Positions 25,907 to 32,907 of a stretch of DNA of 32,907 bases are shown piece by piece. Position numbers and translations under genes: made by a program. A model generated the notes under the pieces. The model ran no database searches. It saw nothing but the letters and a program-made list of their open reading frames with translations, and was not told the origin of the DNA. Origin of the DNA: Nitriliruptoria bacterium (GTDB lineage: Bacteria; Actinomycetota; Nitriliruptoria; Euzebyales; Egibacteraceae); assembly GCA_003550425.1 (NCBI GenBank), contig PUKE01000124.1:1-32907 (forward strand), in the 5' to 3' direction. How positions within the stretch are numbered: position 1 is the first letter of the stretch; every line of letters begins with the position of its first letter.

Positions 25907-25933
25907 GTGCGCCGCGCGGGGCGGCGCACCGGG
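25903..25933. repeat. 12-bp inverted repeat at the 5' edge of tRNA-Pro
   Basis: Arms CCCGGTGCGCCG (25903-25914) and CGGCGCACCGGG (25922-25933) pair perfectly around a 7-nt loop. The left arm includes the first four bases of mature tRNA-Pro. It could be a rightward terminator beyond der, or a structure in the tRNA leader, or a DNA-level site next to the tRNA promoter. Confidence 0.7.
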
Positions 25934-25934
25934 C

Positions 25935-25940
25935 AGGGTA
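25935..25940 (-). promoter_or_regulatory. -10 box TACCCT for tRNA-Pro
   Basis: TACCCT on the minus strand is followed by GCCCGG, a GC-rich discriminator as in stringently controlled tRNA promoters. The mature 5' end lies 28 nt downstream of the box. A weak TGGCCG lies 17 nt upstream. Confidence 0.5.
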
Positions 25941-26004
25941 GCGTCGCCGCACCGACTCGGCCAGCGGCGCGGCGCCGTCGTCAGCAGCAGCGGTCACCCT
26001 CGCC

Positions 26005-26010
26005 TACCCT
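26005..26010 (+). promoter_or_regulatory. -10 box TACCCT for the pgsA-like gene
   Basis: TACCCT followed by GCCC lies 111 nt before the ATG. It is part of an 11-bp sequence that is the exact mirror of the tRNA-Pro promoter core 62 nt to the left. The leader of about 100 nt is GC-rich and ends in a strong ribosome site. Confidence 0.45.
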
Positions 26011-26121
26011 GCCCAGGCACCCGCGCCGCGCCCCGCGGGTCGGGTGGGGCACGCCAGGGGCGGGCGTGGGCGCACGCCAGGCGCCTCGGCGCGCGAGCGC
26101 GCGAGAGGAGGGAAGGCCGCC

Positions 26122-26748
26122 ATGGGGCTGTTCGATGCGGGGCGGCGCCCCGGCGCGCAGGAGACCGTGCACGAGCGCGTCCTGACGGCCCCGAACGCCA
26201 TCACCGCGGTGCGCCTGGCCGGCCTACCGGTGGTCGCGTGGCTGGTGCTCGGCGCCGACGCGCCCCTGGCCGCCTTCTGGGTCCTGGCCGCGATCGCGGC
26301 GACCGACTGGGTGGACGGCTACGTCGCGCGCCGCTTCGACCAGGTCAGCCGTGTGGGACAGGTCGTCGACCCGCTGGTCGATCGGCTGCTGCTCATCACC
26401 GCCGCGCTCACGCTGCTGGCCGCCGGGCTGCTCCCGTGGCCGCTCGTGGCGTTGCTGGTCGGCCGCGACGTGGTGCTGCTCGCGACCTCCTTCGCGCTGT
26501 TCGGCGCGGTGCCGCCCATCCCGGTGAACCGCGCCGGCAAGGTCGCCACGGCCGCGCTGCTGACGGGCCTGCCCGGGCTGCTGCTGGGCGCCGGCGACTG
26601 GGCGGGCGCCGAGCCGGTGCGCCTGCTGGCCTGGGCCCTGCTCGCGGTCGGCGCCCTGGCCTACTACGTCGCCGGCGTGCAGTACGCGGTGGCGGCGTGG
26701 CGGCTGCGGCGGGGCACGGGGCAGCCCGATGTGGGCCCCCACGGATGA
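26122..26748 (+). CDS. CDP-alcohol phosphatidyltransferase (PgsA-like)
   Basis: The protein has 208 residues and is an integral membrane enzyme of phospholipid synthesis. The full CDP-alcohol motif is present from D62: D-W-V-D-G-Y-V-A-R, eight residues, G79, three residues, D83, three residues, D87. Five to six membrane segments are visible. GAGGAGGGAAGG precedes the ATG at 26122; upstream in-frame starts lack this. It occupies the place of Rv1822 (pgsA2). The acceptor alcohol (glycerol phosphate, inositol phosphate or another) cannot be told. Confidence 0.92.
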   Translation: MGLFDAGRRPGAQETVHERVLTAPNAITAVRLAGLPVVAWLVLGADAPLAAFWVLAAIAATDWVDGYVARRFDQVSRVGQVVDPLVDRLLLITAALTLLAAGLLPWPLVALLVGRDVVLLATSFALFGAVPPIPVNRAGKVATAALLTGLPGLLLGAGDWAGAEPVRLLAWALLAVGALAYYVAGVQYAVAAWRLRRGTGQPDVGPHG

Positions 26749-26771
26749 TCGCCCCGTCCGGCGTCAGCCGA

Positions 26772-26777
26772 TAGCAT
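26772..26777 (+). promoter_or_regulatory. Possible -10 box TAGCAT for gcvH
   Basis: TAGCAT lies 42 nt before the gcvH start in the short gap after the pgsA-like gene. The same hexamer precedes the FHA gene. No clear -35 box is present. Confidence 0.4.
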
Positions 26778-26819
26778 CCGACCGGCCCCGCGACATCGTC
26801 GATCCGCCAGGAGGCGCCC

Positions 26820-27206
26820 GTGTCCGAGATCCCCGCCGATCTGCGCTACTCGCAGGACCACGAGTGGGTGCGCGTCGACGGCGACCGCGTCACCGTCGGC
26901 ATCACCGACTACGCCCAGGACGCGCTGGGGGACGTGGTCTTCGTCGACCTCCCCGAGGCCGGCTCGTCGGTGCAGGCCGGCCAGGCGTTCGGCGAGGTGG
27001 AGTCGACCAAGAGCGTGTCCGACCTGTACGCGCCGGTCTCGGGCACGGTGGTCGAGCGCAACGCCTCGCTCGAGGCCAACCCCGAGCTGGTCAACTCCAG
27101 CCCCTACGTTCAGGGCTGGCTGGTCGTGCTCGAGGTCAGCGACGCGAGCGCCCTCGACGAGCTGCTCGACGCCGACGGCTACCAGCGCCTGCTGGACGCC
27201 GCCTGA
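26820..27206 (+). CDS. gcvH: Glycine cleavage system H protein
   Basis: The protein has 128 residues and carries the aminomethyl group between the P, T and L proteins on a lipoyl-lysine. The lipoylation site is K64 in EVESTKSVSDLYAPVSG. The start LRYSQDHEWVRVDGDRVTVGITDYAQDALGDVVFVDLP is typical. AGGAGG lies 5 nt before the GTG. gcvP is in the same neighbourhood on the other strand. I see no glycine riboswitch in front of this gene. Confidence 0.98.
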   Translation: MSEIPADLRYSQDHEWVRVDGDRVTVGITDYAQDALGDVVFVDLPEAGSSVQAGQAFGEVESTKSVSDLYAPVSGTVVERNASLEANPELVNSSPYVQGWLVVLEVSDASALDELLDADGYQRLLDAA

Positions 27207-27236
27207 GGCGAGCGGTCAGGGCGGCGACCCGCCTGC

Positions 27237-27242
27237 TAGCAT
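27237..27242 (+). promoter_or_regulatory. Possible -10 box TAGCAT for the FHA gene
   Basis: TAGCAT lies 30 nt before the ATG of the zinc-ribbon FHA gene. The hexamer repeats the one before gcvH. No good -35 box is visible. Confidence 0.4.
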
Positions 27243-27272
27243 CTGCCTGTCGGGACCGGTGGTGAGGGGTCG

Positions 27273-27770
27273 ATGTACTGCACGCGCTGCGGGGCCGAGA
27301 ACCCCGAGGACGCCAACTTCTGCGCCCGCTGCGGGCAGCGCCTGACCAGCGCGCCGCCCTCGGCCACGACGTCCTCGGTCGATCCCGAGGCGCTGCTGAC
27401 CGCCGAGCCGCCCGTGCCGACGCCGCCGACGCGGGCGGTGCCCGGCGGCGTGCCCGAGCTCGACCCGGGCACCGCGCTGCTCGTGGTGGTGCGAGGACCC
27501 AACGAGGGCGCGCGCTTCCTTTTGGACCGCGACGAGATCGACTGCGGTCGTCACCCCGACTGCGCGATCTTCCTGGACGACATCACCGTCAGCCGCGCGC
27601 ACGCCACCTTCCTGCGCACCGCGCAGGGCTTCTCCCTGCGCGACGACAACAGCCTGAACGGCACCTACGTCAACGGCGAGCGGGTCGACGAGCAGGTCCT
27701 TGCCACCGGCGACGAGGTGCAGATCGGCCGGTTCAAGCTCGTGGCCTTCATCGCCGGGTCGGACCAGTAG
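27273..27770 (+). CDS. Zinc-ribbon FHA protein, GarA-like
   Basis: The protein has 165 residues. Residues 1-24 are a zinc ribbon with C3, C6, C17 and C20. Residues 25-65 form a Pro/Thr-rich linker with SATTSSVDPEAL (T32, T33), which resembles the ETTS phosphorylation site of GarA. The FHA domain covers about 67-160, with G92-R93, S107 and H110 in TVSRAH, and the NSLNGTYVNG row. GarA (Rv1827) sits at this place in M. tuberculosis, where it is phosphorylated by PknB or PknG and controls glutamate and 2-oxoglutarate enzymes. GarA there has no zinc ribbon, so the fusion is a difference. GAGGGG precedes the ATG. Confidence 0.92.
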   Translation: MYCTRCGAENPEDANFCARCGQRLTSAPPSATTSSVDPEALLTAEPPVPTPPTRAVPGGVPELDPGTALLVVVRGPNEGARFLLDRDEIDCGRHPDCAIFLDDITVSRAHATFLRTAQGFSLRDDNSLNGTYVNGERVDEQVLATGDEVQIGRFKLVAFIAGSDQ

Positions 27771-27782
27771 GGACGGAGCGTC

Positions 27783-28511
27783 GTGGCAGCGGACGGCTAC
27801 ACCATCGGCGAGGTCCTGAACCAGCTCAAGGAGGACTTCGAGGACATCACGATCTCGAAGATCCGCTTCCTGGAGAGCGAGGGCCTCATCTACCCCGACC
27901 GCACCGAGTCGGGGTACCGCAAGTTCACCGATGACGACGTGGACCGCCTGCGGTTCATCCTCACCGCCCAGCGCGACCACTACCTGCCCCTCAAGGTCAT
28001 CCGCGAGCAGCTCGACAAGCTCGACGCCGGCGAGGCGCCGCCGGAGGCCGCGGGCGGGGCCAGCGCGCATGAGGCGCCCAGCGCCGCGGTCGAGGACGAC
28101 CGCGCGCCGCTGTCCCTCGACGGCCCGGGGGAGGAGCAGGCCCTGGGGCTCCGCGACCTGTGCGAGGCGACCGGGCTGACCGCCGAGCAGGTCCGCGCGC
28201 TGCGGGAGTACGGCGTGGTCGGCGGGCGTGACGACGACGGCGCCCCCTTCGACGGCGACGACGTCGCGGCCGGCCGGGCCGCGCGCGAGCTGCTGGGCCT
28301 GGGCCTCGAGCCCCGTCATCTGCGGATGTACCGGCAGTTCGTCGACCGCGAGGTCGCGCTGTACGAGCAGCTCGTCGCCCCCCTGCAGCGCCAGCGCAAC
28401 CCGGAGGCGCGCCGCCAGGCGGATCGGCAGCTCGAGCGCCTGGCGGCCCTCACCGGGCGGCTGCAGCGCGCGCTCCTCGCGCGCGCCCTCCGCGAGGCGC
28501 GGCAGGGCTAG
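27783..28511 (+). CDS. MerR family regulator, FtsR-like
   Basis: The protein has 242 residues. The MerR winged helix covers about 5-78: YTIGEVLNQLKEDFEDITISKIRFLESEGLIYPDRTESGYRKFTDDDVDRL. After an acidic linker a second helix-turn-helix-like region appears near 120-145 (LRDLCEATGLTAEQVRALREYGVV), and the end is helical. It occupies the place of Rv1828, whose Corynebacterium relative FtsR activates ftsZ. The GTG follows the FHA stop by 12 nt with GGACGGAG before it, so the two are probably cotranscribed. No metal- or drug-binding cysteines are present. Confidence 0.92.
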   Translation: MAADGYTIGEVLNQLKEDFEDITISKIRFLESEGLIYPDRTESGYRKFTDDDVDRLRFILTAQRDHYLPLKVIREQLDKLDAGEAPPEAAGGASAHEAPSAAVEDDRAPLSLDGPGEEQALGLRDLCEATGLTAEQVRALREYGVVGGRDDDGAPFDGDDVAAGRAARELLGLGLEPRHLRMYRQFVDREVALYEQLVAPLQRQRNPEARRQADRQLERLAALTGRLQRALLARALREARQG

Positions 28512-28515
28512 CGCG

Positions 28516-28626
28516 ATGGCCGCCGGCGACCGCAAGCCCTGGGGCCCCTGGCCGGTGCTCCTGCTCGTGCTGGCCCTGCTGGGCCTCGTGTACCTCGTGG
28601 TCCAGTCCGAGCTCGCTGGCCTGTGA
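28516..28626 (+). CDS. 36-residue single-pass membrane peptide
   Basis: An ATG five bases after the stop of the FtsR-like gene opens a 36-residue frame: a short basic lead MAAGDRKPWGPWP, one strong hydrophobic segment (VLLLVLALLGLVYLVV, residues 14-29) and a short tail ending in AGL. It ends in TGA just before the promoter of the DUF151 gene. The Shine-Dalgarno site is weak (GGCAGGG), so coupling to the upstream gene is likely. I do not recognise a family. It is supported by composition, position and the fact that it fills the gap exactly, but it could be chance. Confidence 0.55.
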   Translation: MAAGDRKPWGPWPVLLLVLALLGLVYLVVQSELAGL

Positions 28627-28655
28627 TTGTCGGTCTGGGCCCCTGGACGTAGACT
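28627..28655 (+). promoter_or_regulatory. Promoter of the DUF151 gene (TTGTCG-17-TAGACT)
   Basis: TTGTCG at 28627-28632 and TAGACT at 28650-28655 are spaced exactly 17 nt apart. The GTG start lies 27 nt downstream of the -10 box. This is the clearest sigma-70-type promoter in the window. Confidence 0.75.
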
Positions 28656-28682
28656 CGCCCTGACCCGAGCGAAGGAGCGCCC

Positions 28683-29153
28683 GTGATCGAGCTGGAGCTC
28701 GTGGGAGTCCGGGTCGAGCTTCCCCACAACCAGCCGATCGTGCTGCTCAAGGAGACGACGGGGGAGCGCTACCTCCCCATCTGGATCGGCGCGGTCGAGG
28801 CGACGGCCATCGCCTTCGCGCTGCAGGGGGTCACCACGGCCCGCCCCATGACCCACGACCTCATGCGCGACCTGCTCGCCAACCTCGAGGTCCAGGTCGA
28901 CCGCGTCGTCGTCACCGAGCTGCGAGACGGCACCTTCTACGCCGAGATCCACCTGACCCACGGCGGCCAGTCCGTCGTGGTCTCCTCGCGCCCCTCCGAC
29001 GCGATCGCCCTCGCGGTCCGCGCCGACGTGACCGTCTACGCCGAGGAGGAGGTCCTCGACGAGGCCGGCATCGAGATCGAGGACGACGAGGAGGAGGAGG
29101 TCGAGCAGTTCAAGGAGTTCCTCGACTCCGTCTCGCCCGAGGACTTCAAGTAG
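28683..29153 (+). CDS. Bifunctional nuclease family protein (DUF151)
   Basis: The protein has 156 residues. The DUF151 pattern is clear: MIELELVGVRVELPHNQPIVLLKE, then RYLPIWIGAVEATAIAFALQGVTTARPMTHDLM, and VVVSSRPSDAIALAVRADVTVYAEEEVLDEAG. The C-terminus is strongly acidic (EDDEEEEVEQ). Plant and mycobacterial relatives have been reported to act on DNA and RNA, but the physiological role is unsettled. It holds the place of Rv1829. AAGGAG lies before the GTG. Confidence 0.93.
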   Translation: MIELELVGVRVELPHNQPIVLLKETTGERYLPIWIGAVEATAIAFALQGVTTARPMTHDLMRDLLANLEVQVDRVVVTELRDGTFYAEIHLTHGGQSVVVSSRPSDAIALAVRADVTVYAEEEVLDEAGIEIEDDEEEEVEQFKEFLDSVSPEDFK

Positions 29154-29171
29154 CGCCGCGGCCCTCGACGG

Positions 29172-29201
29172 TTGTCCCGGCCTGGACCGCTCGCGTAGAC
29201 T
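29172..29201 (+). promoter_or_regulatory. Promoter of the second MerR gene (TTGTCC-18-TAGACT)
   Basis: TTGTCC at 29172-29177 and TAGACT at 29196-29201 are 18 nt apart. The ATG lies 43 nt after the -10 box. A perfect inverted repeat overlaps its downstream edge. Confidence 0.7.
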
Positions 29202-29214
29202 TCGCGGGCGAAGT
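29199..29214. promoter_or_regulatory. Inverted repeat at the start point of the second MerR gene
   Basis: ACTTCGC-GG-GCGAAGT is a perfect 7+7 inverted repeat that overlaps the last three bases of the -10 box and the expected start point. It could be an operator for a dimeric repressor, perhaps the MerR product itself. MerR proteins usually bind the spacer instead, so another regulator is possible. Confidence 0.5.
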
Positions 29215-29244
29215 TCCACCGGCGAGACCAGGGCAGGAGGCCGC

Positions 29245-29799
29245 ATGGCGCGCACCAACCGCTACCTGCGTGAGATCCCCCTGCCCGGGTTCGAGGAGGG
29301 CCCCACCGGCTACCGCGCGCCGAAGGTGACCAAGCTCGTGGGCATCACCTACCGGCAGCTCGACTACTGGACGAGCACCGGGCTGGTGCGGGCGTCGGTG
29401 CGCGACGCGGACGGGTCTGGCAGCCAGCGCCTCTACAGCTTCGAGGACATCGTGCAGCTGCGCGTCATCAAGCGGCTGCTGGACACCGGCGTCGGCCTCA
29501 AGCGGATCCGGGCGGCGATCGACTACATCCGCGACCGCGGCCTCGACCTGCGCAGCATCACCCTGGTGTCCGACGGCAAGACCATCTACGCGCTCGACGA
29601 CGAGTCCCAGGTCGTCGACCTGCTGCAGCGCGGCCAGGGCGTCTTCGCGATCGCTCTCGAGCCCGTCGTCACCGAGCTCGAGGGCGACATCGCCGTGATC
29701 GAGCCCGAGCCCGTGCCCCCCGTGGTGGAGCAGGCCCGCGACCCCGAGGCCGCGACCGCCGGCGACGACGCTGGGCCGCAAGCCGCCGCGGAGGGGTAG
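29245..29799 (+). CDS. MerR family transcriptional regulator (Rv1830-like)
   Basis: The protein has 184 residues. The winged helix covers about 22-90: YRAPKVTKLVGITYRQLDYWTSTGLVRASVRDADGSGSQRLYSFEDIVQLRVIKRLLDTGVGLKRIRAAIDYI. A second conserved stretch, ITLVSDGKTIYALDDESQVVDLLQRGQGVFAIAL, follows and is typical of the Rv1830 group. The tail is acidic. AGGAGG precedes the ATG. It is convergent with gcvP (12-nt gap). Targets are unknown here. Confidence 0.93.
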   Translation: MARTNRYLREIPLPGFEEGPTGYRAPKVTKLVGITYRQLDYWTSTGLVRASVRDADGSGSQRLYSFEDIVQLRVIKRLLDTGVGLKRIRAAIDYIRDRGLDLRSITLVSDGKTIYALDDESQVVDLLQRGQGVFAIALEPVVTELEGDIAVIEPEPVPPVVEQARDPEAATAGDDAGPQAAAEG

Positions 29800-29811
29800 C
29801 GCGGCCGCGGG

Positions 29812-32706
<2,895 letters not shown>

Positions 32707-32723
32707 GGGGTCCTCCTGGGAGC

Positions 32724-32750
32724 GGGCAGGCCACGGTCGGTGGGCTGCCC
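32724..32750 (-). promoter_or_regulatory. Hairpin between glycine riboswitch and gcvP (expression platform candidate)
   Basis: Arms 32724-32734 and 32740-32750 pair at 10 of 11 positions around a 5-nt loop. The hairpin lies between the second aptamer and the AGGAGG ribosome site at 32712-32717, 6 nt from the latter. No U tract follows, so it may act on translation or as a weak terminator. Confidence 0.55.
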
Positions 32751-32753
32751 CGG

Positions 32754-32907
32754 CTCTGTCAGGGAACCTGAGAGTTCGGCCGGCGCGGGCCGGCGTGCCC
32801 CTTCGGTTCCAGCGGCGCCGTTGCCACCGGATCTCCAGAGTGGCCTGGACCCCGCGGTCCGGGTGCCTGAGAGATTCCCGGGGCGGGTTGCTCCTTCGGC
32901 GCTCCGG
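32754..32907 (-). ncRNA. Tandem glycine riboswitch upstream of gcvP (5' end cut off)
   Basis: Read on the minus strand two glycine aptamers follow each other. Aptamer I (about 32907-32830) has CCGAAGGAGCAA, then ATCTCTCAGGCA, then CTCTGGAGA. Aptamer II (about 32822-32754) has ACCGAAGGGGCA, a long GC stem, AACTCTCAGG and GACAGAG. These match the conserved core of the gcvT-type RNA in order and spacing. Such tandem aptamers usually switch gcv genes on when glycine is plentiful. The first bases of aptamer I, including part of its closing stem, may lie outside the window. Confidence 0.93.

Overview
The window reads as chromosomal core-genome DNA from a very GC-rich actinobacterium. The G+C content is roughly three quarters by eye, GTG starts are common, and third codon positions are overwhelmingly G or C. 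Gene order matches two blocks that I know from Mycobacterium tuberculosis. The first block runs from a TPR protein through tlyA, nadK, recN, pyrG, a Nudix gene, xerD, scpA, scpB and an rlu gene to cmk and der (Rv1691 to Rv1713). The second runs from a pgsA-like gene through gcvH, a GarA-like FHA gene, merR, a DUF151 gene and a second merR to gcvP (Rv1822 to Rv1832). In M. tuberculosis these blocks are far apart. Here they sit side by side with a tRNA-Pro gene at the join. Several insertions (DUF1015, MBL-fold, DUF2510/DUF805, ald, a pyrimidine phosphorylase, aroA) and a Bacillus-like xerD/pdp/scpAB neighbourhood suggest a lineage outside the mycobacteria, perhaps a deep-branching actinobacterial class. 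I cannot name the species.

Layout. Positions 1-116 hold the 3' end of a 5S rRNA and a strong hairpin terminator. From 168 to 4640 lie a TPR protein with an RG-rich tail, a leftward pair (DUF1015, MBL-fold hydrolase), a short TPR protein and a rhomboid protease. From 4752 to 9244 lie a lysine-rich H1/phasin-like protein, a 68-residue protein and TlyA, chained by 4-nt overlaps, then NAD kinase and RecN. From 9316 to 14848 lie a repeat-containing membrane protein (leftward), CTP synthase, a redoxin, a DMT transporter (leftward), a CsaA-like protein and an ADP-ribose pyrophosphatase. From 14992 to 18444 lie alanine dehydrogenase, XerD and a pyrimidine nucleoside phosphorylase. From 18488 to 25801 lie scpA-scpB and then a tightly coupled rluB-aroH-tyrA-aroA-cmk-der operon. 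tRNA-Pro(GGG) follows on the minus strand, and then pgsA-like, gcvH, a zinc-ribbon FHA protein, an FtsR-like MerR regulator, a 36-residue membrane peptide, a DUF151 protein and another MerR regulator. gcvP lies leftward at the end, under a tandem glycine riboswitch that runs off the window.

How the genes work together. The middle of the window serves replication and chromosome upkeep (RecN, XerD, ScpAB, CTP synthase, CMP kinase), ribosome maturation (TlyA, RluB, Der) and the end of the shikimate pathway (AroA, AroH, TyrA). The right end is the actinobacterial glycine-cleavage and regulatory cluster, in which the FHA protein is probably a phosphorylation-controlled metabolic regulator.

Most of the window is ordinary conserved gene content. 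The items that best deserve a second look are the zinc-ribbon form of the GarA-like protein, the unlisted 36-residue membrane peptide, a recurring TAGACT promoter box (including an apparently leaderless gene), the mirrored promoter arrangement next to tRNA-Pro, the nine-copy 24-bp repeat in the DUF2510/DUF805 gene, and the hairpin between the glycine riboswitch and gcvP. I did not see a convincing new multi-gene system.
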